Origin: Bigelowiella natans CCMP2755
Lineage: Eukaryota > Cercozoa > Chlorarachniophyceae
DNA: 64,000 nt
Assembly (NCBI GenBank): GCA_000320545.1
Contig: ADNK01000490.1
Coordinates: 35,001 to 99,000 of the forward strand
Direction of reading: 5' to 3'
Made by a program: the position numbers and the translations under genes
The notes under the pieces: model-generated
The model's input: the letters and a program-made list of their open reading frames with translations, nothing else
What the model was told of the DNA's origin: nothing
Databases searched by the model: none
Shown: one piece after another, positions 12,979 to 26,392 of the stretch
Numbering within the stretch: the stretch's first letter is position 1
Layout: every line of letters begins with the position of its first letter

Positions 12979-13450
12979 CTACTTTCCACCCCATCTTGGA
13001 CCACGCTTTTCTGCAGGCTTCATGGGCTTGGCTGTGCGTTTGTGAAGGGGATGGAAGTTGGCTTGTGACCGTCGCAAACCTCGATCGAACCTTCGGTGCA
13101 GTAAAATTCAAGAGATGAGTCCAGAAACGAGCAGGAATGTGACAGATCCAAAAATCATCATAACCACGAACTTTACACTCAACGATTGATTCTTACTTGT
13201 CTCGTTTATCGTGGCCATTCTCTGTCCGCACCTGAAAAAAAGGGAACTATCTGAGCACACGAAGACAAAGTCAACATGCCGTTTTTCTTACCTTGGCGAA
13301 GCCTCTCTTCTTCTGTTCTTTAAATTTGGGCTCTACAAGGAACATATTGTGCGGAAGATGCGGTGCATGCGTCTTCTTCAATGAACTGATAAGGGAGAAA
13401 AGTAGGGGAGGAAGTCATGCAAAAGCATAAAGTTGAAGATGCACATAAAT

Positions 13451-13513
<63 letters not shown>

Positions 13514-14293
13514 ATACTGCTTGCGAGTTCCCGCTCTATCGTGTACAAAGATGCGTACATCTGTGACTACAGCGATGAATCGGCCAATGCAAATGCGGGA
13601 AACTAGAAGAAACGCATACATCTTCTTCGGCTTGGTCTTGAGGATGGTCTCATTCCTGTCAATCTGAGACGGCCGTTTCTTTGAGTTGCCTTGTAGATAG
13701 GTCATGAAGGCCTGTTGTGAAAGGGGGGGAAATGTAAAGAACAGAGGCAATATGTATCATCCCGTAAATGTCCAATATATGTTAAAGAAATTTGTCTCTT
13801 TCTCTCCTTCTATCTGCGCGTTTTCTTTAGTCCTAATTAGTCCAGGATTGTCGTATCATTATCATCTTTTCCTCATCATCACTACCGGATCTCCTTTGAG
13901 CTTCGACCGTGATTCCTCAGCCTCCTCCAACTGAGAGAGAATCGTAATGAAATAAGGAGAAAAGAAAGTAAGGAATAAAAGGAAGTTTTGGGATCTTTCA
14001 AAAGAGGATGATGGTGAAGGCGGAGATGGGAAAGAAGAACGGGAAGGATCTAGAAGAAGAGGGATTGAGGTGCTTGCGTGATATTGGCGCCGGATTGCGA
14101 TCCATATTTATATTCGAAGTGTACATGCAGGGTTGGTTTTAATGGGAGGCAAAGAGAGCAACCGAGAGTGTGTGTAGCCTCTCTTCAATATCTGCCTCGT
14201 GGACCGAGGGCTCAAATATATGTTTTCGTTCCTGATAATTATATTTTTATGTTATTTTGGTACACATGTTTACACTACCTATGAAAGCAAACA

Positions 14294-14334
<41 letters not shown>

Positions 14335-14336
14335 TA

Positions 14337-14392
<56 letters not shown>

Positions 14393-15340
14393 ACTATACT
14401 TGTCTTCCACATATTATTAATAAGCTATTTTTGCACAAATACACCTTGTATCCGAACACACCATCCTGACTAATCTTGCCATAACGGTTGAACCCAAGGC
14501 GGCATCTATTAGAGTCGAGAAAGAAAGCAACCGATACATGAATTTGCCTTTCCTAGGGCGGTGGTGATCTTTTTCTATGCACTCATGTATACGAACAGGA
14601 AAGCGATGTGTCCGTTTGTGCTTGTTATGATCCAATCACCTTCTGCATTTTTCACGTTCTATAAGCGTCTTCGCGCCACATCTTTGGAATAAACAAGTCT
14701 TGAATGAGTTTTGTGAAAGAAAATTCTCTTGCAAGTTGCTGCACCACAAACAAGTTTCCCTCCCCTCAACATGTCATCTCTTGGATCTTTTGTTCATTGG
14801 CCTCCCCAAGTTACTACCTTGGACATGTGCGGTAGCGCACTTTTATCTGAAAGTAAGAGCAGGTGATGGGAGGGGGAAAGAATTAAGGGACAATACGATG
14901 AGCAACAACACCTAGCACGGAGAATTGATTACTATCGAGAGTGTATTCCTGTGAATTTGCGTTCGTGTAAGAAGTGCGTAGTCTACAATGAAGCATGCCC
15001 ACGGAACGGGTGGTTGACGTTACTGGTACACATGGGGCTCATGCGGTATTTATAATACACTTACCGTTTCCGCCGCTTCTCGCATTTCTGAATATATGGT
15101 CTCGCCTATCTCTTCTCTCTTGCTTGGATGCAGCGTCTTAGGTGGGATGGTGTACTCGTGCGGATCGGTCGGCACGTAATAGCGGAATTCAGGCCTCTTC
15201 GAGCCTCTCGTACGCTTCTTTGCCTAGTAATATGCGAGGAAGAGAATGAGTTCCAGTGCTTCGATTGACCGAGGAATATATATTCAGTCGGTACGCATAG
15301 AAGGTGGATGGAGCGACAGTAGTAAGAAATAAACGAGCGA

Positions 15341-15389
<49 letters not shown>

Positions 15390-15832
15390 AAGAGAGAGAC
15401 AGAAAAGGGATACAGGCGTGCAAATCATTGTTCATCACTACGTTCGTATTATTAACCTCTGATTTATTGGTTGCGGTGAGATCGTCGTGTGCGTTTGTGA
15501 AATCCACACTCTGGCTCAGGAAGCTATTACAAGGAGAGAACGACAGGTTATGCAAATACGAGATTAATAATGTATTTTTGTGTCTGTGCTATCTATCTAT
15601 AGCCGGTTGATAATCAATTGATCATGAAATTTCTCAAGTGCAATAAAGTTGGAACTACTACTTGAGGTTGTGTGTCTGGTGGAGATTCTTGTTTCGAGTT
15701 TGCCTGTTCAAGAGGGAGGAGAATAAGTGTTGGCACCCACAACATAGACTCATTGATATAATCATACGAATATAGTATTTATATATATATATATATATAC
15801 ATACATACATCCATACATACATAATAAATATT

Positions 15833-15894
<62 letters not shown>

Positions 15895-15909
15895 ATACAT
15901 ATATGTGTG

Positions 15910-15983
<74 letters not shown>

Positions 15984-16131
15984 CGTTGAGAAGCCGCCGC
16001 CCTTGGAGGACTTTGTAGTTTAATCTGTGCACAACATCGTAATCATGATAGGTTCTTCATTATAGTGCCAGCCCATGCTCAGCCCACATCATATGAGGAT
16101 ATATCACTTTAACGTACTATGCTGCATCATT

Positions 16132-16166
<35 letters not shown>

Positions 16167-19100
16167 CATCCCTAGGGGTGGTCTACCTCTGGCCGCTGTA
16201 CATATACACAGGGTGCCCGGCGTATTCAATCCTGCAACGACGATGTGATGGAGTTGGAATTACATAAAAATATGTGCAGTAGTATGTGCGTTAAGCTCCC
16301 ATGCAGCAGCACAACGATAGTAATGACGACGATGAACGTTCAGATACGAACAGCACACTGTGAATTTAAATCTTTGCATACTTCTTGCCGCTGCTCATCT
16401 CAAGCCTATCGTATGTGTCCGCGAAGTGCGCTTCGTCGATTCCCCTCTGCATGTTGCGAGATAGAATTAGTCACGAGAGATCATGTCGCGATTGATAGTG
16501 AAAGCATGCCGGAAATGTCAGTGTAGCACCATCCTTAGGATAACGAACTAAAAGCATACGAATTGTTGGGTTTACTTCGGTGTGCTTAGCCGCAGCGATC
16601 TTCCTATTATCATACTCGACCTTCGCTGCATGAACCTTAGATGTTCAATTAGTGTTATGTTTCGTGCGCTATTGCGAGATAGAAGGAAGTGCGGCCGAAT
16701 AGCATGGGAGGGAGATGGGAAGAGGGAGTGGGAGAGAGAAGTACACAACTCTACATATGTATACCGTTCGGCGGAATGCGTAGATATCGAGTGTAGTTTG
16801 CTAAGATACATGCACAACACACAAGCCATAATAACCACAACCAAGCACAAACACAAGTACAAACACCAAGTCAGCCAAACAGAAAAGGTATACTTCCAAC
16901 ACACATATACCGACCGAAGAAATACATTCCCCCGTCTACCTCCCTTAACCCCCCCTGCCTTTCCTTCCTTCTTCGTCGCTTTTTTGCATCAAATTCTGCA
17001 CCTGCTTGCAGCACGCTCCGAACACACTTTCGAGTTCTTTCGCTGAAAGACTCACCCTATTGGTTAACGCAGTAAATGCGAGTACGTGAAGAAGAGTGAG
17101 GAGCAAGGCGTGGAACCAACCAGGGAAGTAAAACAGGAGAGATAGAGATAACAAAGAAGTACATATAATGCGTAGGGATGATGAAACCAAGGATGACCGA
17201 AGTACGACATTTTTGTAGCTAAATCGTAAAAACGATCAGATCGTTCGCAATCTTTCATAGTAGAGCATGGCCGATTTATGGCATATTCGTATGATGTGTA
17301 TGCTTTTAAACTGGCACCCACCCGTCGAGGATATCAAGAGATTGGACGAATTCATATTTGTTTACTAGCCCGCTGACAAAAGAAACATCTGATGCTGCGC
17401 TCGTAATATGATAGTAGTGACGATGAAACGAGGACCATTTTAGATTTAATAACGGGGATTGATATTGAGGGGAGAGAAAAGTCTTGCTTTTACACTAGAT
17501 GGCAAACAAGTGGTTTCTACCCGTTTCCGAATTCCCTGAAAGCGGATAGGGCCTGGACAATGCGTGCATGGATGTGTGTTTGTACACATTGTGTACATTA
17601 GTGGTCATAATCGAGATGTTGCATTATGTATGTCCTATTTCACAGTGCTTGCACGTAACCCACCCCTCTCGCTTTCCACCCAATAATAATGCTCTCTTAC
17701 CTCCGAGGATTGCTTCAGAATTGGTCCGTAGAGTTTGACTGGGAAGAAATATTGGAGAGAAATTTAGAAGATGAAAGATCTCGCTCGCCATTATTGCACG
17801 AAGACAAGGACGCACTTATAAGACAGACGTACCGAAGAGATTGAGAGTTTCATCTTCTAGCGAAGACACATCCAATAAGGGAGCTGCCCGGGAAGCAGCC
17901 TGTTGCAGCAATCACATACACCGAGAGAGAGAAGAGGGCATTTAGTTGCATATCTTAGGACTTGCGAGACGGTAACATCTTTATGATTCTCATCCAAATC
18001 GCCATCCTCAAACACAATCTCGTCGCCTACCACTTCCTCCTCCCAGGGCTTCGTTCTCGTTTGCCTCATCGTCCTTCGGAGTTCAAGACCACCAGTGCTC
18101 CTGTCCCCGCTGTCGTTGCCAATGGACCTACTGCTAAACGTAGAGGACGCCGCGTCTATCAGCGTCTGCGAACGCCGAGTTGCTGATGAAAGGAACATAG
18201 CCAGCACAGTTTCATCGTTAATTTTAAATTGTAGCTCTTATGGTAGTAATATTCGCAGCAGTGTTAGTCGGGGGAGAGTAGAGCAGTAGAGGAGTAAAGG
18301 AAGAGGGGAAGAAGGTAGGTGCTGCTATTATGGTGCATAGGTCTGATTGGATATGGACGGATGCATAATGGCGACATGCAAGCAAACAGGTATGTATTTT
18401 CAACGACGACGACGACAAAGACGACGATCACGGGAAGGATAAGGTTAGTGCAGACGAGATAGCTACTTCTTCTGCTTTTGCTTTTGGTGGACGCAGAAGG
18501 TTTCCTGCCCTCCCTGCTGTCATTGCGTGCCGTTACGAAGGTTGGAAGCTCCCGAGGTGGCAAACCGATGTCCTCGTCCAGTACCTCCTTCCCAAACTTC
18601 TTCTCGAGTGCCCGCAGCTCTTCAATCCGCGGGAACACACGCTCAATCTGATGTGCATTTTCATTTGCGTGTAGGGAGGAGAGTGAATAGAATGGCAGGT
18701 ATTGTTCTCGACAGCGCAAAGCTCTCATTATGACAAAGATTAGCAAGAAGATCAAACCTTTGCTGACTTTAGTCCGTGTTTCGTGGCATTTTTCAAGGAT
18801 ATCTGCAACGAATAGATAGATATGCTATTAGACTCATGGGCAGATGTAGTTGTCTTGAATCTTATTCCCCATGGTTATTTTTTTTAAACATTTTTTAAGT
18901 AGGCACAGAAATGGCAAAGGCAAGCAACACTCACCAGTCGGCTTATGCATCGAAGGTACTTCTCCCTGGAGTTCTGCATCATGAACGTGGAGACCTGCAA
19001 GAGATGCAGCAGAGAGTTGAGTTGTGTTTTACACGACAAAGTATGCATGCAGCACGCTCCATCAAGGATGGGCAAGAAGATTATGAGAACCTCTCTATTT

Positions 19101-20110
19101 CTTTGTAACTCCTTCCCCAATTTTATCACTGCCATATCGCTAAATAACAAAGGGAGAAGCAGCAGCAGCGGTACCTGTTTTTCTAGAGCGTCAAGCGTGT
19201 GTGTAAGCTTTATGGATTTGAGCTCGAGGTGAAAGTCCGCGTACAGGCGATGCTCGAAGGTCACTTCGGGATTGTGCAGTAATGCAATGGGTCCGTTACT
19301 GTTCAGGCTTAAGGTTGCTTCCTCTAGGATACTTCCAGAAACACGTCGCGCTGAAAGTTTTGGAAGGAGTAAATGGCTGGATGGTGGAGGAGAAGGCAGG
19401 GTGGTTGAATGCACCCCGTCCCTACGTGCAAGTATGAATGTATTATGGGGGTGTGTTATCGAACCAAGAGGGGCTGTCTTGACCAGCTTCTCTATCGTCG
19501 TGAACTTTTCAATTTCGCCTGCATACGTCGAATGCCACCAACAACGGCGAGGAAGAGGACAAAGCGGGGGAGGGATGATATCAAGAACGAATAGGAGCGA
19601 CACTTGGATGCACAACTATCAGCATCTGCTCTACAAGAAGAAGGCAGCAGACAGAGATTGCCCAAGCAACACGTGCTACTTCCCAACATGATCATTCTTA
19701 GGTTGTCCTCTCGGTCGTCATTATTGCTCGAGGCATAGATATATGTGGTTCTAATTACCGTCTTGGGCGACGCTGTTGACAGCATCTGCTGTTTTCACTT
19801 CTTCACCTTCGTTTTTCTGCTCCTCCTCTTCCTTTTTCGCTTCCTCTCCCTCCTCTTTTTTGTCCTGCTCCGCAGCTTCGGTCGATCTCTTCGCTTTAGC
19901 AATGATCTGTGATGCTCCTATTGTTTGCATCAAGGAAATGATACACCCATCGAAGGCGTCCATGTCAAAAAATACTTGGTAATGATTTCAATACCGACGC
20001 TAACAGTTGCTATGTAAAAGTACCCTCAAGAATGATGTAGCGGAAATTGTCATCAACTAGCTGGAAACCTGATAGCCCACATCATGCTCAGGTTTGAGTG
20101 TGTGTGTACG

Positions 20111-20150
<40 letters not shown>

Positions 20151-23100
20151 TGATTGCTCAAGGTTTTCAGCATATTTATTTTCACGCGAGTGATTCTGAC
20201 TAACGAGCGTGCAGGAATGGTAGCTCTACATCGTTTCTCTTTCTTGCACTTTTCATTTTTAGTCGAGCATTGCTACTAATGTTCTGGTCCTCTGCTTACC
20301 AGTAATAACGTCTATGCTTGGACTGGTGGCCTCTTCCTGGCTGAGCCTATAGGCCTGTATAGTGCCTTAGGGCGGTGCACACAAATGTCAGTATGCATTT
20401 CTGAGTACACACAATGATCTATGTACATATGCATATATGTGCCACGCGCGCGGCGTAGAGAAAAAATGGCTCTTTAAGCAACAAAAGGTAAATGAGACGT
20501 TCTGAGGGGCCATTATCATCATCATCATCAATCATTAGCATCATCTATTGAGACGAAGTCTTCTTACTCTTCTGACTGTCGGGAAGGTTGAGATTCTTCT
20601 GTGCAGCCACCTGTACGTTTTAGAAAAGGGGGTTATTGTTTACACGAAAGGTTGAGTCCCAAGTGAAGACACAGACTCTTGAGACGACTGAGCGCGCCGC
20701 ACGCCTGTTGCCTCCTTAGAGACGGGAAGCTCATTTATCTTTTCTACTTGGCAGCGAATACACCTTAATCACTTCCATGAGGCTGCGAAGGGTCTCGATG
20801 TCGTCGTAGCGCAGTACAAAGACTGCGCGCGAGAAGGGATGCCTGTGGGTTAGAAGGCTCTTGGGCAGGGGGTGTGCTATGCGAACGGAAAGCGAGAGCT
20901 CTGACTGCAGAATCATGCCAGTATCGTCGACTATGTGGAACGGGTTTATCTGCGCATGGGATGAACAATCTCGTCAGTCTATACACAGAATTATCATCAT
21001 CGTTGCGAAAATACATGTAAACAGCCTCGATATCAATTTGTGTGTGTGTGTGTGTGTTGTGTGTGTGTGTGCTATGTAATAAGTACACCAAAAAATATTT
21101 TATCATCGTTAACACCATCATCATCAGCATAGCGCCATTATTAGACGTGATAGATATCACCAAAGTCTTACTGCCCCCTTGCTTTCTACTCCCTCCTTCG
21201 AGTAAAGTGCCAGGTGCCCTGAGGTCGCGTTCCTTCTCAAAGACAGCCGGGTACTCCTGGGGATTTAGATAGCGAAAAAAAAGACAACGACAACGAACAG
21301 AATCCAAGGATGAGTGTATTAATGCTAGCCATATCCTGCAAATCCTCCCAGCCCCCTCTCTTTTTTCTGTGAGAGGTTATGGGGTATTCTGTGTGGGTAT
21401 GTGTGAGAAGTGAAACCGGTAAGAGCTCCGCGGATAGTTCCATAATGTCACATCCTATTATTTCAAGTATACAGTTTATTTCTCATGGATTATTATTATA
21501 AGTCTGATGTGCTGTAGTTTCGAGCCTCTCCACTACATCTTCGAATAGTTTCCTGTACCAATCCGCTTTGTCAGAGATTGTTCTTATTATTTTTTTATAT
21601 TACCCTTGATGATGTCGTGCAGGCTGATCTTAGCAAAACCAAAGATTTTCTTTGATTTCGTCAACAGCGGTCCGTCCCAATCCAACGTCTCGAGCTTCAT
21701 GGAAACAAACGAATCATGCAATCGACAGACTTAGACACTAGGTGCACACATTAACGGCGCTACGTGCTGTCCATGAAAGCAAAACTATCATATCCTTATT
21801 TCTCAAGAGAAAACGGAAGGCGAGAAAGATAGAGAGAAAGTGAAGGGGAGAGGAATCAAAAGGAATGAGAAAGCCTCTTGCTGTCGAAAATCCCTTTATA
21901 GGCACCCCAAAGCACAGATATACCTTTACTTCAGGTTGAATTTCCTCCTGGTCTCCATCGTCGTCCTTTTTTTCCTCTTCCTTCCCTTTGTCCTTATTCT
22001 CCTCAGCAGTGATGTCTTCTTCCGCTATCACATTGTCGTACAATGAAGCATTAACACTCCGCGGAGGCTCAGTGAAAGGATAGGTCGCTCTTGCTTGTGC
22101 ATTCATGTGACAGCAGAATAGAGTAATTTGGTTCCTACCTTTCTTCTCCTCCATTGTGTCAGGGTCGGGGTCTGGGTGAACTTCTATCAGAAGAGGATGC
22201 TCCTGAGATATAAAGCGGGGAGAAGCAGGGGTCAACTCCCATTGAGAATAAACAACTGTGCGAAGAGATATGGATCGGAACGCAAATCCGAACGTACATA
22301 AGGACACACGAGCCACACGTTGGGTCTGCAAATCGTTCTTCAGGTATAAGTGTGCGTGTTTCCACTTGATAAGTAAATGCAGATGTATTAGTTATATTAA
22401 TTATACACGTACGAAAACAGAGAGTGTAATTAGCACCTCAATACGAGAAAGAAATTCCGAGATGTTCACTCCTAATCTGTATTCATCACCACCAAACTCG
22501 TGTCATGATGCATGTTAACTTCGTCAACCAACGTGCAATACACCGCAAATGCACAGTCACCCCTCCACCCTTTTCCCTCCTTACTCAGACAGTAGGTGCT
22601 CTCATAATCATAATCATAATCGTGGAAATGGGTTGAAAGCTTTTAAAATATCTCCTCGACTGATAGGTTCTCCTCACTTTTTGAGCAGGAACACCTTCCG
22701 AATACCAAGCTCGGTCACCGGCGAGAAGGCAATAAGGCTGCCATTGTTGCTTTCATCGACGTCGCCTTCTCCTCCATCCAGCATCTTATGTTTCTGTTTC
22801 CTGCTTTTCAGAGATGACTTGACATCTCCCAAACCGAAGAAGCTGTACCGGCACTGCAACACATCTACCGATGAGGGAATGTCGGCCACATCCTTAATAG
22901 TCAATTCCAAGGGAAGAAGTGTCTGTGTTTGTGTGAACCACATATATTAGTCTTAATTCGAAGATAAAATATGTGCTGCGCCATGGGATGAGAGAGTGGG
23001 AAGCAATTTATTGTACCTCTGCTAACTCTGGACTCAGGACGGATCTATCCACCGTCAAGGAGACGGAAATTTCTGCATATATGACATACAAACAGAGTCG

Positions 23101-24335
23101 TATTTGTGTCGATGGAGTGTATGTGTGTCCCCGCACTAATTGATGACGTGCGTAGCATGTTCGCAGCAGATTTGAGTATAGGAAGTTTAGGGATGGGAGA
23201 CAAGAAGCTCTCCGTACTACGACCTGCCAATTTTCCACAAAGCTCTATATCTCCCTATGGTGAGACGAACACATGGACAAATAAGCAGAGTGCAAATGTT
23301 TTTCATTTATGTGCCACAGAATCCCTTTTTAGTGATATGCATTTATAGTTTACTTAAATCGTTGTTTTCTCTTCTCACCATAGTTTTCCCTTCGATCTCC
23401 ATCCGATTGAATATAAACGAGCTCATGTTGATATTTAGCACACACTTGGTCTCCATATCGTTCTCCCCTTCTGAGGATTTCGGATACTACAACATAGCAA
23501 AGAAGCACTTTTCAAAAAATGGAGACGTCACTCAGTACTCGTCAAGGGATGATAATCGTGTTGTTCTTTGCTCGTGGAGTCTGAACAATCTTTTCCAGCA
23601 ATTTGCACAACCATTCTGGTAGCCGAAAACAAAGAGAAAGAGAAGAAGGCAACAGTTTGCACCTTAATGACGACTTTCATCACGGGGCTGCTTGCGAGCT
23701 TGACGATCAAGTCCTCTCCTCCCTGTCGTTCATACGTCTTCGACCAAGGTGTTATTTCCTGTAGGTGCAGTGCAAACCATTCAAATTCCATAAGAAATTC
23801 TACATGTTTGGTTGATCGAACAAAAATGAACCGTAGCTTCCTTATTGAGAAGTGATTTCAACGCGATCTGCAGCATATGATTGTATTGGTAGGTCAGAGA
23901 TAAGTCGGAGGAAATCAAAATATGGGTTTATCCAACCGTCTCCTCATCTTCATCAGGGAATGAAATCTGATCCACAAAACAAAATGTTGGGAATGTCAGA
24001 AGACACAGGTAGGAGATTAAAGCTCGAAACAGCATTTGAATAAAACTGACTGTTATTTCATGTTCCAAGCCAGTGGTTTTGTCTCCTTCTTTCGCCTTCC
24101 CTTCTTCACCATCCCCTGAAAATTATAATCATTATTTTTAATGGAATAATCCCGAAGTCGTCAGAGCGATATTGCGAACCGTTCTCTGCAATCTTCTCCT
24201 GTGATCGCAAGGTTGCTGAGAGCTTTGCAGCGAATGTGAACACCTTTCGAATCGAAATTTAGACCCTAATTTCATGTCACTCTTTCGAAATAAACATTCT
24301 CTTAGCTGTACCTTTTCCTCTTCCCCGTCTGCCAT
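12979..24335 (-). CDS. CFAP92-like axonemal (cilia and flagella) protein
   Basis: Large multi-exon gene, above 1,100 residues. Resolved exons in coding order: 24335-24312, 24115-24051, 23966-23937, 23867-23832, 23758-23539, 23470-23379, 23242-23224, 23072-23017, 22922-22695, 22496-22437, 22202-22139, 22024-21924, 21694-21604, 21454-21417, 21256-21161, 20949-20764, 20610-20568, 19974-19759, 19518-19465, 19350-19175, 18994-18935, 18802-18758, 18647-18467, 18182-17922, 17856-17833, 17738-17701, 16625-16576, 16446-16382, 16231-16187, 16024-15983, 15523-15457, 15223-15065, 13930-13886, 13711-13620, 13385-13292, 13231-13197, 13090-12979. Unresolved: the link between exons 1 and 2, and 17700-16626, where GIRKR and KELESVFGACCKQ exons seem to fall. 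Family cues, from memory: LPLELTIKDVADIP with CRYSFFG, HPLLIEVHPD, IFGFAKISLHDII, FSRAVFVLRYDD, VTFEHRLYADF, FGKEVLDEDIG and YMYSGQRLN, in the order of CFAP92/FAP92-type C2-like proteins. The acidic exon 22024-21924 is disordered. Coding is firm; the family name is tentative. Confidence 0.6.
13459..13512. repeat. (TA)n then (TG)n compound microsatellite
   Basis: TA run followed directly by a TG run inside an intron of the CFAP92-like gene. Confidence 0.9.
14297..14391. repeat. (CA)n, (TA)n, (TG)n compound microsatellite
   Basis: CA run at 14297-14328, TA run at 14342-14378, TG run at 14378-14391, inside an intron of the CFAP92-like gene. The flanking CA and TG runs are reverse complements and could form a hairpin around the TA core. 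Confidence 0.9.
15340..15384. repeat. (GA)n microsatellite
   Basis: GA on the plus strand, so CT on the sense strand of the host CFAP92-like gene. It is intronic. Confidence 0.9.
15778..15980. repeat. Cluster of (TA)n and (TG)n runs
   Basis: Three TA runs (15778-15800, 15838-15870, 15914-15946) alternate with TG runs in one intron of the CFAP92-like gene, ending next to the exon at 15983. Confidence 0.9.
20101..20148. repeat. (TG)n microsatellite
   Basis: TG run in the intron between exons 20610-20568 and 19974-19759 of the CFAP92-like gene. Confidence 0.9.
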
Positions 24336-25319
24336 CTAAACAAACAGAATAAACGAACAGGTACGTGAAACACTTCTTAGTTTCGGTTCGTTCCAAAGAG
24401 AAAGAGGTCCTGGCTGGGATCCAGCAGCTTCCCAGAAGGAGAGGAGGGAAACAACAAAACACGAGAGGGAAAGAGGAGAAACAGAAGCAAGGAACAGGAC
24501 ACCTTTTCGCTTTTCCCCGGTGGTTGTTTCCCGAAAGCAGAGGCTCGGGTGGGGCGTACGTTTTCGACCCTAGAGTGTCGTTACGAGGGGTGAGCGATCA
24601 AAACGTCGCAAGATTGGAGTGGCCCTGATTTTGTCTTTAAGTCTAAGTTTAATTCATGTCGCTAACAATGTAATATCAATTAAACTCTTCCTGGAGCACA
24701 TTCTTCATGTACGACAACATATATTCATTGTCGCAGACCCAAAATAACTCATGCGATCTCGTGAATGGGATCTCGGGTCACTGACGGGATGTATCTACGT
24801 ATATGTATTGGAGCACTTCCTTGGAAACTTTAACTGGCTGTGTCAAAAAAAAGAGGCAGATCTCACAGGTAGTTTGCCGATGCAACAAGTCCTACGAAAT
24901 ATCCGTCGAGCTTTAAGAATCGAAATAGCCCCACAGATAGTTTTGACGCATCTCCTGATATTTCTTCATCATAATCTTATCCTATTCTTCGTACGCTTTA
25001 AAGAAGGCGCACGATATGCTGGGATCAGGTAATTGTCAAGTCGCAGCGTGAAAATACTTTTGAATTCTGGAAAGAAAATATCCTTTAATTATCTCAGAGA
25101 GACGAACGAGAAAAGAACCAAAGCCTCTTCGTGCAAGGCACCTACTGTGTTACCACGACGACGGCGACAAAAAGAGGAGAGGGAGGAGCGGGACCGCCAC
25201 GCGGAACCAACACCCACGCTCCCTTGAGGTTTCGAAGGTTAAGACCCATTCCGTTCATTTTGTTACATGCCTTAACCTTGACTTGCTAATCGCCTCGCTC
25301 TCAGTTCCGGGGCAAGAAG
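24336..25319. promoter_or_regulatory. Divergent intergenic region
   Basis: About 980 bases between the starts of two divergent genes. Open frames occur on both strands but none shows splice-consistent coding; a 19-codon minus-strand frame at about 24906-24965 is the only protein-like one. The region should hold both promoters. No recognised promoter motif. Confidence 0.35.
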
Positions 25320-26359
25320 ATGTATGGTGGTCGATACGATTACCGCGACAAGCTTCGTCCCTCCCATCCATCGTCTACCTCCTCTCAGTCGCCCCATCCA
25401 CCAATTCAACGTAAAATTTTAATACATGAGTATTATTACAATATGATAGTGTGTGCTGTACCTTTATTTCAGGTGATCCAAGGCTTCCGCCTGGTCGCCA
25501 CCAAAATGTAGCGACCTACGCACGTGCCCCTCACCCTCGAGGCCCTACTATCCCTTTCCCTTCACCCCCCTACCCCCACCACCTTCCTCCTCCTCCTCAT
25601 CCTCCTCCTCAGCAACAACAAGCAGTCTCCAATGTGCATGTTGGAGGGCTGCCACCGCATTCATCGCGCAGGAGCGGAGGATACAGTATGCGGTATCCAC
25701 CATCGCATCACCAACAGCAGCATCTTCGAGACCCAAGATCTCGTCCGTTCATTCCTAATCCAAGTAACAGACAACAAGGAATCGATTTGGCACCATCGCC
25801 GTCAGGCCCTGATTCCAAGAAGGTTTATTCAGCACCTTCGCCCCACCGTTCGAATTATCACCCCCACCCGTTCCCGCGGCCAGGAGGAAGAGGAGGAGGA
25901 AGAGGAAGAGGATCCCGTGAAGGAACAGTCTTCAATTTGAGTAACGGCATGATAGTTCGGCACTCACAAAGGGAACGAGATCAAGCTCCAGCAGCACCAC
26001 CACCAGCAGCACCACCACAGATGGATGCCAAACGGCAAGCGTCATCAACATCTTCCTCACGCCACCGCCGCAGCAATGACAAAAGGGAAGGCAGCGGTCA
26101 CTCCAACGATGATAGATATACTTATCGCGCACGGACGCATGCATCGCACCAAGTAGCAGGGAGGACCAGAAATAGCTGGAGCAGAGGGACCCGTCGTGAT
26201 GAGCACGATGGCAGAAACAACTTAAATCATGGGAGAAACAGTAGGGGCAGGAGCGCTAGTCCTGAACGAAGAGGAGGCAAAACGGGAAGAAGAGCGCCGT
26301 TCACCATCACCACCACCAATAGTCACACTACAACTAATCATTCAAATACAATTCCCACC

Positions 26360-26392
<33 letters not shown>

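Noticed and set aside
14417-14635. Open frames on both strands that could be an extra exon
   Set aside because: Exons 15223-15065 and 13930-13886 already join in phase 0 across this stretch.
17064-17321. Minus-strand 85-residue frame with a hydrophobic stretch
   Set aside because: It lies where an intron of the CFAP92-like gene is expected and joins neither neighbouring exon in phase; a membrane helix would be odd in this family.
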